64,000 nt of DNA from Thelephora terrestris. Lineage: Eukaryota > Basidiomycota > Agaricomycetes > Thelephorales > Thelephoraceae. How positions within the stretch are numbered: the first letter of the stretch is position 1; every line of letters starts with the position of its first letter. Below, one piece after another: positions 27,700 to 39,400 of this stretch. The translations under genes were made by a program, and so were the position numbers. The DNA is taken from positions 186,001-250,000 of the forward strand of contig WIUZ02000020.1 of assembly GCA_015956445.1 (NCBI GenBank), given 5' to 3'. The notes under the pieces are model-generated. The model did no database searches. It was not told where the DNA came from and saw nothing but the letters and a program-made list of their open reading frames with translations.

Positions 27700-30330
27700 A
27701 TGCCACGAACGAAAGAGCCGCTAGAGACAGTCGCCCTTTCCGAAGTCCATTTCAGGGAGAAGCATGAACTGGGCACTGGTCAAGAAGACGACCATGGCAA
27801 CGACACACTCGTCAACCGAGGAACGAAACAGGTGGACGACGTGACGACGGAGCGGAGGAAGAAGGGAGATGACGACTCTGGCTCGGACTCTTCACTGACG
27901 GGCACTTCAGACGAGTTCGACTGGGACGAAGAGGATGACGCTCCGTCGGCCCAGGTCCGCAATGACCAGTATGTGGTCAAAGCCAAACGAGGTCGAGCGG
28001 CGTACCTTGCCTTCATGAAGCTCGCGAGACCACTTAGGGTCACGCTCTTGGGTATCCTCGGTGGGGGTGTCTTGATCGCCCCGCTCCTCGTCGTCCATTT
28101 CGTCTTCAGCTCGAACCCGGCCAAGAAACATGTCTTCGCATGGTCGATCTGGCTGACGATCATCTGGGTTGCTGGGTGTACGACTTATGTTGCTGTGGAT
28201 GCGTTTGGGTGGGTGATTTTGGGGCTCGTTTCGCTGTTTGGAGGGAAGACGGAGTCTTTGCAGATGCAGTTGGAGGTATGTCTGTTTCCCCCCACCATCC
28301 CCTTTCTGCTTTTTGTCAACCATTATCTGGGCGATGCTTATCGGTTCGTGGGGATTGTGACAGTTGGTGACTGCAGTTTCTGCGTGGGTCAAGCTTGCTT
28401 TGGATATCGCCTGGGCCTGGATTTCTCTCTTGATTATGCGGACCGTTTACAAACCTCCTGGTACATATTGGTTCTACGTTAACCAGACCATGCAGGTAAT
28501 GTGGCATTTTACCCCGGTCATCTGCCTATCGCTAACTGTTCCGTTCGATATGGTTCCACCCTAAAGGCACTCTTCTCCGCAGGGATGATCCTCCTCGTAG
28601 AGAAGATTTTCCTGAACTTTGTGTCCATCAACTTTCATCGGAAAGCCTTGGCGGAACGTCTGGCTGAGAACAAGCTCGGCTTGCAGGCTCTTGACCGTTT
28701 ATCCAACGTCCAACCCGCGTCGAACAAATCAACGTGGAAGAAGAAAGGGCACCATCAGTCGTCCTCTGCCGATCTCCTCCACAAGGGTCACAAGAGCGTG
28801 CATGGTTCTGCATCGAGTTCTGGATGCGTGACACCGGAGAATAATGGGAAGGAGAAGAGGGAGCTTATTAACCGTAGGAGAAAGAAGGCTGTTACGTCCG
28901 TGATTATTGATCAGGTGGGGGAGGCTATCGGTCAAGTCGCTCTGAAGGATTCCCGGCTCCATCGGAGAGGAGAGTATGGAAGTCTCGATTCTGCGAAGAA
29001 GCTGGCCAAGAAGTTGTTCCTATCTTTGAGTGATGTGCATCCTCGGAGGGATTATCTCATGGTGGAAGGTCAGACGCTCCTTCGCGAACGTTTCCGGTCG
29101 TTGACTTGACAATACCCCACTCTGACAGACTTCGAACCGTACTTCCGGACAACTGCGGATGCTGTGGGTCCAAGTTCACCCAATTTCTTTGTCCCTGAAC
29201 CTCAGCTGATGCCATCCGTAGAATGCGGCATTTGAGATATTCGACAAGGACGGCAACGGTGATATCACCAAGAAAGAGATGCGAGAGGCCGTCCAGAGAA
29301 TTTACAAGGAACGAAAGGCCCTCGTCGCCAGCGTAAAGGATACGAGCTCAGCTCTTGCGAAATTGGATGCAGTCCTACTCGGTGTCTCGCTTATCATCAT
29401 CGTGTTCATCTGCCTCCTGATCTTCAACCGTGCTGACACCTTGTCGTCGCTCGTACCTCTCGCCACGATCATCCTCGGTTTCTCCTTCGTTTTTGGGCAC
29501 TCGGCACAAGTCCTTTTCGAATCGGTACGCTCTTGTCCGCTTCACGCTTTGCGCACGGGCAGGGATATTCAATGTGATCGACCCTCTAGCTTATTTTCAT
29601 CTTCTCTACCCATGTGTTCGATGTCGGGGACCTAGTGATGATCGACGACAACACCATGTTTGTCAAGGAGTTTGGGCTGTTCTCTACTACGTTCCGCCGA
29701 GTCGATGGACAAGAAATCGTGGCGCCGAATTCTGTCTTGGCGAACACCAAGTTGGTGCATAATGTGAGGAGATCAGGCTCTCAGTAAGTATTAACTTCTT
29801 GTCTACGTTCGAATTAGCACACTGAAATGTTGTCAGGTGGGAAACGACAAACTTGGCGATTGCCTACGATACGCCCCTGAGCGTCGTTGAGCAACTGCGC
29901 ACTCGCATCAGCCAATACATGAGTGAAAACAATCGAGAGTGGAACAATTCCTCCGTCTGGATCGAGAAGATGGAGTTCCAGAATGCGATTCATTTGACTA
30001 TTGCTCTCGAACGTGAGTTGGAGTGGTTCCCATCTACGATTGTGGTTGATGAACATGCGTTTGCTTCTAGATCGCCGCAATTGGCAAGACTGGGGTGGAC
30101 GATGGGCACGCCGCAACGCGTTCATGAAATGGTTCAGAGGGGCCTTGGAAGAGCTCGAACTCAAGTACACAGCTCCGATCCAACCGGTGCTCTTGCCAAA
30201 AGGAAACCCCTTCCTAGATGCCTCATCACCAGTGCGGCCCTCGCCCTTCGCAGGGTTTTCTTCAGATTCCACTTCCGGGATGTTCCTCGGCGCTGACCTT
30301 GCCCGTGCCCCTGCCCAAACAATGCGCTAG
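27700..30330 (+). CDS. MscS-type mechanosensitive channel with EF-hand (Msy1/Msy2-like)
   Basis: A multi-exon membrane protein. After an acidic cytosolic N-terminus (EDDHGN, GSDSSLTGTSDEFDWDEEDD) come several membrane helices (VTLLGILGGGVLIAPLLVVH, VFAWSIWLTIIWVAG and others). A long basic linker follows, then an EF-hand with loop DKDGNGDITKKE. The MscS core comes next: LDAVLLGVSLIIIVFICLLI, SLVPLATIILGFSFVFGHSA, HVFDVGDLVMIDD, EFGLFSTTFRRVDGQEIVAP and SVLANTKLVHNVRRSG. This EF-hand/MscS order matches Schizosaccharomyces Msy1 and Msy2, ER calcium channels used in hypo-osmotic shock. The gene lies in tandem 208 bp after the ABC transporter. Internal exon edges are approximate; ATG 27700 is the first in-frame Met. 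Confidence 0.9.
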
Positions 30331-30674
30331 ATGAACACGGGTCACCCTATCTACTGTTATCTACACAGCTCGAATTGCTTTCCTGGATGCTATCGAGGAT
30401 AAATTTCACTCTATACACTAGATCTTTCGCATATAAACAAGCATATCATCTTCTCTTCTTTTTTCTTTCCTCAATCGTGCTAATTTCTCTTCCTTTTCTC
30501 GCCCGCCGGAATAAAATAGCGATTGTTTTGCCGGTGTCTGCAATCTAAGGATACTCCTATGTTTTGTGAGCATCATTCAGAGTTCTCGGACCGTTGGCGC
30601 CCGAAAGCCGAATCGTGTCACGCTGGCCTCCGCCCTTCAATATTGTCAATCATTATCACATCCAGCTTATCGCC
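30331..30674. other. Intergenic, 344 bp
   Basis: The 3' flank of the channel gene and the presumed promoter of the disrupted kinase-like gene. It is pyrimidine-rich around 30450-30500. Nothing else was seen. Confidence 0.4.
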
Positions 30675-32115
30675 ATGGCCGAAGGATTTCGCACCTTCAC
30701 TTTTCCTGTCCTACTTGCTCTTCCTTCCAGCTCTGACGAGAAGTACCGGTTCCTACTCTCGGCTTATTTCGAGTATGCGCCCTCCGAACGCGCCAAAGTA
30801 TCAGGCCTGGAGGAGGCTGCCCTCGCCGCTGTTCGCCTTAGCGCTCGTCGTCTCAAAATTGCTTCAGATAGCACCATGTCAGTAGGAATATATCAGGTAC
30901 AGCGAGTGCTACTTCGCCTGAGCTATCTTGTTCATGCTGGCACCTGTCCTACAGTTATGCGAACCCCGTCCACTCGAAGGTTCCCTCAAGGATATGAAGA
31001 ACGCATATAGTATCATCAATGAGGATTACATGGAGAAAAAGGCAACATATTTGTCCCACCTTCGAAGTTTGAACGGGGTAAAGTCAGATAATGTAATTGC
31101 CGTGCTGAGTGGGTCTACAACCCGTTTATCCACGGCATCACTCACAACACCCAAACAAGCTGTCATGCACGAAGTGAATCAGTCCGAAGCACAAATTCGT
31201 CAGTCTCTCCCCTCAGAAGTTCTTTTCTATTGACGGAAGCTATTCAGGCCGTGAGGGAATTGCTGCCGCCGCTCAAAAACGGGAATCTCCTTCGACTGGT
31301 GCCTCTCTCACACAACGCACCTTGACCCAGAACGATGGTCGTGCTGACGCTGTGTACAATTATCGACCTGCCGAGTTGACACCCCCGCCAATCACCATTT
31401 ACCATCCGGTGTTCGCCAAGTTTCTCCAGCTGATGGCAGAACCGCCAGACCCCACACATGAAGAGCTTGGGCGAGCGCATGAATTCGTTTGCTTGGCCTC
31501 AGCCTATTACAGGGATGAAGCTGAGCGAGTTGGGAAGTTGTCGCGCAGCATAAATGCCGCCGTGCATGACGGCATTCTTGGGACCCACCCACTTTCCTAC
31601 ACATCCAGTAAACTCGCACCAGGTGGTGTTGTGTTCTCAGGGAAAACACCGAGTGGTTTCTTGACCATTGCTGCAATATTGGTATTAGAAGCGAAGGCCG
31701 AGATCGGAGAGGGTGGAAGCGACCCGATCGCCCATTTTTTTTTTTTTTAAAAATTCTGATTTAACGTGCTACAGCCCGATCGCCCATGCTGAGTGCGCTT
31801 ACGTAGCCGTCTACTCATCTGACGAGGTATTTTGCTTGTGGTGCTGTTTGCCCTGGTGCCGATACCTTGATTTTAGGCTCGACATATCCGGGAGGCATCT
31901 TGCTGTCCAGCGCTCATCATTGGCATGCCGGGCCCCAACATCATCGTCAGCGGTGCAGTTTTTGCCGACAAAATCATCACACAAACGCTCACGGACTATA
32001 TCTCCGTCATTCCTCGCCCGAATCGTAATAACCGTTCACCTTTCGACGACGCAGGATATCGCATTGCACACCTCTTCTGCGCGTTGAAGGAATGTATCAA
32101 CAACCTCGAAGTGTA
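30675..32115 (+). pseudogene. 5' part of a transposon-split kinase-like gene
   Basis: This is the N-terminal part of an Agaricomycete protein that normally continues into a kinase-like domain. Recognisable blocks are ITIYHPVFAKFLQLM, AHEFVCLASAYYRDEAERV, LEAKAEIGEGGSDPIAH, AGPNIIVSGAVFADKIITQ, LTDYISVIP and YRIAHLFCALKECINNLEV. The frame is broken twice. A 39-nt insertion with target duplication follows GGSDPIAH at 31735. At 32116 an 8.3-kb transposon interrupts the Tyr codon after LEV. The rest of the gene lies at 40386-41106. The start at ATG 30675 is tentative because the N-terminal exons are not strongly conserved. The function of the intact family is unknown; it is called kinase-like from its C-terminal half. 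Confidence 0.75.
31723..31787. mobile_element. 39-nt poly(A)-tailed insertion with 13-bp target-site duplication
   Basis: CCCGATCGCCCAT occurs at 31723-31735 and again at 31775-31787. Between them, 31736-31774 starts with a T-run and ends TTTAACGTGCTACAG. Read on the minus strand it is a short unique sequence followed by a poly(A) tail, flanked by a target duplication, as left by LINE-type target-primed insertion of a very short or 5'-truncated transcript. Removing the insert plus one repeat (52 nt) restores the host frame as GGSDPIAHAECAYVAVY. Confidence 0.75.
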
Positions 32116-32126
32116 TGTCGCAAAAA
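32116..32126 (+). repeat. Left terminal inverted repeat
   Basis: TGTCGCAAAAA, identical to the reverse complement of 40373-40383. Further inward both ends become AT-rich with a shared ATTAATTAA-like stretch, so an imperfect longer repeat is possible. Confidence 0.9.
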
Positions 32127-32483
32127 GTTGACACCCAATATTAATTAATTAAAATCTACTTTTAGTGGATTCTGATCCATCGGAATTATGATTGATTATG
32201 ATCGAAGAGAAGAGATAAAAATCCCAGCCGCAGTATTTAAATCTGATTTTTATTCCATTTATAATTGATTGATGGTTGTGTCTGGCCGGTCAATATTTGA
32301 ATTATTATCTTGTGTCTTGGATTTAAATTAAATACTAGTCGAATAAGAATCTGGCCACTATGGGATTAGATATGCGGTCATGACCAATTTCAATCGCACA
32401 TTGCAAAAATCAATCGAACGAAAATCATATTCCAACATTGCGAGACAGTGATATGCACGACCGGTATCAAATTTCAAGAATAA

Positions 32484-34377
32484 CTATGCATTGACTGCCT
32501 TCCCTTTGGTCCCCTTCTTTGTAGCCCCACCAGCTTTCCTCGCAGACCTCCTCTTGGGATTTTCCTCGGTGTCCATTGTGGGTTTACCCGCAGCTCCTTC
32601 TTTGTGGCCAGGGACAGCCGGTGGTTCTCCTGGGCGGGTGGGTGGTGGACCACCCACAGTGTCGGGGTTGGAGGTTGAGGGAACAAGTTCGACGTGAGCA
32701 GAGACTGAGATGGATGAGAGAACTGGCTCAACATGGACGGAGACTGAGGTGGAAGAGGGAACCGGCTCAACACGGGTGGAGACCGAGGTGGACAAGGCTG
32801 AAATGGGACTGGTGGTTGACACGGTGTGTACGTCCTCTGTGCTTCCACCTTGGGGGGTTGTCAGCCACTGTGAAGATGGTGGAGACACCACTTACTGAGG
32901 ACAACCTCGTTTTGGAACGCGTGACAAAAGTCGGCTTCCTCGTCAGTCACATCGGGCTCCCCTGTGGATGAGGGAGTCACTTCATTGTCCGGCGAGTGGA
33001 TGTGGAGAAGGTCGGCGTTGAGTTGTGCCACTAGGCGCTTCATTCGGGGAGTGTCAGCGTTCCTGATGATGAACTTTTTGTAGACCTTGAAACGATTGCG
33101 ATAGTTGATCTTCGTAATTCCACCCTTCTCCATAAACACGTGATCTGGAGAGATAATAAATTGTGCCTGAACGAGGATGGTTAGCATGACGACGACAAAG
33201 GGATTGAGCCACTTACCACGACGGCCGCCATAGCGATGCAACCGGGAGTGATGGACTTCAGGTCCCAAGTGTGGGCGCTTCCTTTTGGGCCAGACCTCTG
33301 AGTTGAAGCGGAGCCAACAGAAGTTGGCCCGCGAAGCATCGCCTTCAAGATCTGCCAAATATCGTGAGGAACGGTGGGAGTCAACAGAAAAAACAAGCTT
33401 ACGTTCAAAATCGCGGGGCTCCCGAACAGTTCGGTGTCGCTGACTTCATAGTTCGTGAATAGGACACGAGGGTACAGGGCATATTGTTCGTCCTTCTTCT
33501 TGTGACTTCCTAGCAAGTTGACAAACATTGGGACCGTGGCGCGGTGGTAGTCTTTGGAGTAGAAGTCGACGCTGATTGTAGGGCCGAGGGAGTAGATCTT
33601 GGAGGCGTTCCTTCGGACAGTGTCGATGAGGTAGATCCGCGAGTGTCCAGCGCCTTTGATAAACTTGGGAGTGTGAGAATGATCTGTGCGGTTTGATGAA
33701 GATTGCCTACCTGCTCCGAAAAGAGTGCCGAGTGTTCAATGAGATCATGGTAACGCTCCGGGAGAAGTTGGTAGAGTTCTGCAACGTTCCCCTCATCCCA
33801 CGTAGCGTCGTTCGCACACCGGTTGAAGTTCCACGGGTCTAACGGCTTGAGGCGTGGCGGGCAAGGCCGTCTTAAAATCCCGCGTTGGGGCCAGAGGTCG
33901 CCTAAGATGGCGAACTGCTTTCCGGCAGCACGGAAGTCGCTGAGAGTCGCTTTGTCTTCGCTTGACGCCGTGAGGGAAACAGATGAAGCTGTGCTACTGG
34001 TTTGGCCTTGCCCCACTGTAACTGTGCTCTTCAGGACCCGATTTTCGGCTCTCAACTTGGCGGCCTCAACCTGTAGCTTCTAGGGGAGTGTCAGTGATGG
34101 AGCGTACCAGGGAGGGGAGATGATAGTCTACACTTACCTTAATCTCATCCACAATTGACCCGCCTTCGGTTGGAGAAGAGTCCAACTCCTCAGGCGACTC
34201 AGAGTCATCGTAGAACTGACCGGCAGGGGCAACCATTGCTCTGTCAGGGTGTAGCGTGGCCTTGAGCTTTAAATACAGCGGGACACGCTCGCTTGTGTCC
34301 GCATGTTGGGAGAGCGCCGAGCGGGTAAGGGTGTTCGTTGTGCTCCCTGTTTCATTTAGGCGCAGGATCAGGGCCAT
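32484..34377 (-). CDS. Transposon accessory gene, DUF6698-like
   Basis: A multi-exon minus-strand gene from ATG 34377 to the TAG at 32484-32486. Blocks in order are MALILRLNETGSTTNT, EAAKLRAENRVLKSTVTVGQ (a likely coiled coil), RAAGKQFAILGDLWP, YQLLPERYHDLIEHSALFSE, YALYPRVLFTNYEVSDTELF, TWDLKSITPGCIAMAAVVAQ, FIISPDHVFMEKGGITKINY and FKVYKKFIIRN. A Pro/Ser/Thr-rich tail ends in Lys-rich RRSARKAGGATKKGTKGKA, a possible nuclear or DNA-binding tail. The TP(G)CIA...FIISPD...I-Y..-F..YKK pattern matches fungal DUF6698 proteins as I know them. The function of that family is unknown. Its place inside the element suggests a role in transposition or regulation, which is inference. Confidence 0.7.
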
Positions 34378-35007
34378 TGCTGGAGAAATGTCGCCCGGGT
34401 GTTTCGCAACACTGAAAGGAGGGTGTGTTCCGCGGCACGGGGGGCGTGTTGAGTGAAGTGGTGGGATGTGAACAGAGTGTGGGGCTGAGAACAAAAGGGA
34501 GAGGACAGTCAGTATAAGGCTCCGCGCACCACATGTGCCATCGCGGGCACGTTGTAACGCCAAGCGAGGGTACTTACAGATGGGCCAACGTGTAATTCAG
34601 CACTACAGCAACACAGGATCCGGGGAAGATGTGAAGGCGAGGGACGAGATCTTGTAAGTTCGGAATGTCGTCGACGAGCGGTCGGGTTTGAGGTGAAGTT
34701 CGACACGTAACCGAGCTCACCACACCAGACAAGTCCGATTGCGGACTTTGAACCAATTGGCCTCATCGCGTGCATCGCGCGGCTTGTTCGATAAGGTTCT
34801 CGAGGATCCTTTCTTCAGACAAAGGCAGAGTTGTTATATAGAGGGAGGACATCGTCAATTAATTTGATTAGATATTAGATTGAAGTACTAAGTTCTAAGT
34901 AGGCAAACAAGAGTAGCGAGAACAAATTGTTGGAATAAAATTATGTATGGTGTGCTCTGCAAAGGCGGTCAACATGTCCGACGTGTCATATTATTTCAAG
35001 CTTATGT
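34378..35007. other. Noncoding interior of the transposon
   Basis: This contains the presumed promoter of the DUF6698-like gene and AT-rich sequence from about 34850. No coding motif was recognised. Confidence 0.4.
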
Positions 35008-35306
35008 TTCCATTTGAAGACTCACTGGTGTTTCGCTTGACCGCTTTTGACATATGTTGTTTCCGACATATCAGATCACATGTCTGTACCATTTTCAAGA
35101 TGTTCCGCTCCCGCTCGATAGATAACTGCGTGGTTTTTCTGCCTTTTTACCTCAATGTTGCCTTTCGAAGTCTCACCGGTGTCTTGCTTGACCGCTTTCA
35201 TCATATGTTGTTTCCGACATGTCAGGTCACGTGTCCGTGCCATTTTGTATTTGCCCGATCTTTGTTTTCGAGACGTTCCACTCTCGGCACTCGATAGATA
35301 ACTGAG
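35008..35306 (+). repeat. Diverged tandem duplication in the transposon interior
   Basis: Two units, about 35008-35131 and 35157-35306, share CTTGACCGCTTT, CATATGTTGTTTCCGACAT, a TCA.ATGTC-like stretch and CTCGATAGATAACTG in the same order, with substitutions and one longer spacer in the second unit. It is noncoding. It may be a regulatory or replication-related repeat, or the remnant of a smaller element. Confidence 0.7.
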
Positions 35307-35428
35307 CAGTTCATGTTGTGGAAATCCCACACAAATTATAATCAAAGAGGTTGGACCACCAATTAAAATTGGATTATAATGCACTAGCTGCAATACGTGA
35401 TAAAAAATCCTGAAGTACGTTTATTGCC

Positions 35429-35698
35429 CTATTCTAGTGAGTGCCATATGTGGGTCTTCAAGAAAATGTAAAACAAAAGAGATGGGAGATTTTGGACAGG
35501 GAAGTCCTTGAGCGTGCTGGGCTCGATGTTGAGCTGCCATTCCAAGTAGGAGCACATCTCATGCTCCATCTGGTTGATCTCCTGAAGGGCAAACATATCC
35601 TGACCAATGATACACCAGGACTTGTTGGAATAAGTGTCATCACGGATGACCTTGGAAGCAATCATGAAGGCAGAGATGAAGAAGAGGGTCTTAGCCAC
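35429..35698 (-). pseudogene. Captured cyclin-box fragment inside the transposon
   Basis: The minus-strand frame reads AKTLFFISAFMIASKVIRDD, TYSNKSWCIIGQDMFALQEI and NQMEHEMCSYLEWQLNIEP, then STLKDF. This is the core of a fungal cyclin N-terminal domain of the Pho80/Pcl-like kind, with the ASKV...D.TYSN.SW and INQMEREMC..L.W.L signatures. Similarity stops abruptly after LKDF, and there is no ATG: the frame opens at GTG 35698 with no cyclin sequence found upstream. It is more GC-rich than the surrounding element. It looks like one captured host exon, not a complete gene. Whether it is transcribed, for example as an exon of a longer message, cannot be seen. Confidence 0.8.
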
Positions 35699-36494
35699 CA
35701 GTCACTGATTGATCATGTCACATGACTTATTTAAATATGGTACCCTGATAGCTTTTTATTGTATTTTAGGAGAGAAACCACATACTCTGAATTGATTCCC
35801 AGCTTTTGAGACCTTAGGAATAAGGGGATGAGTCCACAGAGCATGGGTTTGCCATGCCCTCAGCCACCAGCCAGGTCACATGACTTATCAAAACCAGATT
35901 GTTATCAATTACAAATGTCCTCAACCATCTCGTCTTAGCTCCTCACTATACATGATACAATTATTTAAATTATTTACGACTGAGCTGGGTGCAATGAAGA
36001 GAGTAGGCGATGAACTGCACAATGAATTGTGCGAGGGGTGGTGGAGCAATATTGGTCAATGTCGGTGGTGGTTGGTCAGGGCAATGAAAAAGGTTGTTGA
36101 CGTATTGGGGTGGCAGACACCCCTTTGCTGCATTTGACCTCAGGCCTGGACCATGAGAAATGGGAAGGCAGAGATGGATTCATCTTTGCTGCTTTGAGTG
36201 ATGTAAGGGTTTTTTTGGCACCCGGTGGCTTTTTGTCTTGTTCTTTGCTTGACAACTTTTGATTGAGCTTCATACCTTGGCACTTTGCTTAAAAGTTGTT
36301 TTCCTGATGAAGAACATTGAGAGTGACAGGAGCAGTTGTGGCAGGGACAATGTTTTGGGTACTAGGTACAGTAATGCTTCATCACGCATGATCGCAGCAC
36401 AAGCAGCCTTGATTCTGATAATGTTGAATATCTCTCCTTCTATAGAAACACATCGTATATCAGATAACCTACAACAGCTTTATCAGAGAATCTC
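35699..36494. other. Transposon interior with 14-bp direct repeats
   Basis: GTCACATGACTTAT occurs at 35717-35730 and 35875-35888, each preceded by a GCCACCAG stretch, bounding about 144 bp. A perfect inverted repeat GCACAAT-GA-ATTGTGC lies near 36018-36033. No coding motif was recognised on either strand. Confidence 0.5.
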
Positions 36495-39400
36495 CTAGAT
36501 AAAATCTAAGCCCTTCATCCGCAGAAACATGTCAGCATCAATAGTATCAACAACAAAGTAGTCTGCAGAATCCTTGGAGACCTTTACAAGCGCTGCTCCA
36601 CGAACGACTGATTCTAAGGATATTATTTCATACCTCTTGGCCCTCAACCGAAGACGATAAAGACCAAGATCCTTGTCCTTGCGCCGCAAGGCACCAGGAG
36701 GTCTACAGTATGATTCAACACATGCAAGGGAATGTGTTCGCTCACCAACTGTAAACTTGAACATACAAAGAAGATGAGCAAAGAAGTGTTGGCCCTTTGA
36801 TTGTACAAGGATGTGGTCACACCTTTCAGCACCATGAAATGATTGGTTGCAGCGAAGGCGATCAGTACTGAGTTTCCAATCAACCATATTTCTATAGTCG
36901 ATCACCAGGTACTGATACTCTGTAATCTATCAAATGCTCATCAGCAACCCATTTTTGACAGTGATACTTTGGATATTACCACTTGATTACCCTGCACACG
37001 CAGGTAAGTGTCACGAGGAAGCTGATTTTCCTCATAGAAGGAATTCAAGAATTCCTCTAACATTTTCCGAAATCCACCCTGCCCATTCAATCCTACTAAC
37101 TGGTCTGCCAATGTTGCCACAGTTGTAGGATCCTTTTTCTCTGGTGGCCCATCCTTTGGTGTCTCATCCTTTGGGGTCCCCTTTGGAGAGCCAAGATATA
37201 TATGACCGCTTGGCTCAAGAGTGAGAGGCAGCAACTCAGTGGTTTCATCTTTACCACCTGAGCTCTTTGCCTCATCTAGGAGATCGACCTTTGTCTGGAT
37301 GAATGTGAACACAAACCCAAGGTGTTCATGAGTAAGAAGCTGCTTCAAAGTTAACATCAATCTTTATCTGCATTTAAACAAACTTACCTGCTCATCAACA
37401 TCTCTGTAATTGGTAATTGTCACAAAAGCCCACCTGATGGGTCCATGGAAACTTTCACTGATTTTGCTGTTGTAGTTTCTGGTGACACCTTTTGCAATGA
37501 TGTCATTGAAGAGGTGGGATTGAAAGTGGAGTTTTGGAAAATTCCATGCTTTCAAGGAGCCATCTTCAGGGTCATGCACTGATTCCTCAGAATCTGTATA
37601 TTTCTATCATCGTCAGATCGTCTGGAGATTCAGGAAAGAAGGAGAAAACCTACTGTCAGAAGTTTAAAAAAGCGTGAAACCTGCTCCCGACCATTTGCAA
37701 TTGTACTGTCAGTGTGAACTTGAAAGCTTGCGTATGTGTCAATTTCGATATAGCATCGAAGGAGCTTGAGTAGGAGATAGCCTGGTGTTTTTTCTTCAAA
37801 CAAATTATGAAGAAGGAAAACAGAAATCTGTACATATCATATTTAGTCAATAAATCAGTGAGAATGAAGAAGTGTTCACCTTTGAGAGATCTTCAAACTT
37901 AGATCCATCACTGAACCCCATAGACATAATGTTGGAAAAGTGGCTAAGTCCACTCCACCGTGGAAATGCGGAAGCTCTTGTGAGACATCAACATCAAGTA
38001 TATTAGATGCAACAAAGGTTGGTTATCTTCACCTTTCATTGACCTCCGTAATTGCTTGCCGCCCAGCTTCTTCAACCTTCAATTTTAGGACTGACCATAT
38101 ATGGTCTTTAAACAGACCAAGGTGAGATGTGTGTAGACGGTCATATGAGAGTGCCTGGTATGGGTCTGAGTTGTTAAGCTCCCAAAAGACATTCTATCAA
38201 GCCAGTTCATCATGTGAGTGTGTGTTGAGACAAGTAAATAATTCACACACTGAAATGTCTCGAAGACCATAACTCTGGAGGTACTTCTCCCTTTCAACAA
38301 CTGTCCTCATGTTCTGGGCATCCTCATAAACCTTCTTCATGCTCCTAGTGGTCCTAACAGCATAGACTTTACCCTGTGGTATGCCTGTTTTTGGCACAAG
38401 ACATACAGGGCAGGGTAAATCACCAAGTGTACCCCGGATAAGAGCCATGATAGATCTAGTGATGTGTCAGATTGGGTAAGAATATATGTGCAATCAGCCG
38501 TACTGTTCTTCATAATCTGCTGAGAGGATGAGAATTGCTGGAAAAACGTGACGGGTAACTCCATCGGCACATTCAATGTGAAATCCAATTTTTGAGAGTT
38601 CACTGATTGATGCAAGTAATTTGCGAAATGAGTCATGCCAAACAACACGTTTGAAGTTGACGTATTTCGCCTTGCCGGACTCAGCTGCATCCTCATCAAT
38701 CTTGTATGTATGGTTAGCCATGGAAAAATATTGGAACAGTTTGAACATACAACTGGCAGCCACCCAACAACACGACCACCCCCAAGGCCAGTTCCATTTT
38801 GTATCTCAACTGGGAGATTTGCACATCGAGCGATCACTGGGTAACCCTTCTTGGTGCCAAATGATGATAATTTTGATTTATCTGCATATAAGCTGAGCAC
38901 CAGTGGTTTTGCTCCTTCTGGAAGGTTTGACTTTTTACCCACATATTAAAAATGTGGAGGATAATCAAATATAGATACCACATACCTGGGTTTTCCAGAA
39001 TTGGTCTCCTGTCCATGGCTCATCATAGAACTGTTCCCAAGAGTTTGATTTTGCATCAAACTTTGACATACAGCAAGCATCCCACTTGAAGTGCTGGATA
39101 AGATCTGGGTTCTGTAGCATGTCTTCAATCCATGACCATATTGGTCGTACCCAAACGTCAAATTCATGGGATTTTCCTTTGTAGCTTGCAGATGCAGTTT
39201 CCTTTTGGAACTAGGGCAACGTAATCAGGGAATGGTAAAAAATCATGTGGAAGAGTTCATACACCTACCTTGGGAAGTCATTCTGAGGCAAGTAATTGAG
39301 TTTTACGCATCTCATTATAGCTTGAAAATGTGAAGGATTCTTTTCCAATATCAAGGCATCTTCGGAAAAGGGCAATCCACTTGCTGACTTGTTTCCTTGA

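Noticed and set aside
31713-31774. Reading the 39-nt insertion as an ordinary intron
   Set aside because: The 3' end looks like a splice acceptor, but there is no GT (or GC) donor that restores the frame; the 13-bp duplication explains the structure better.
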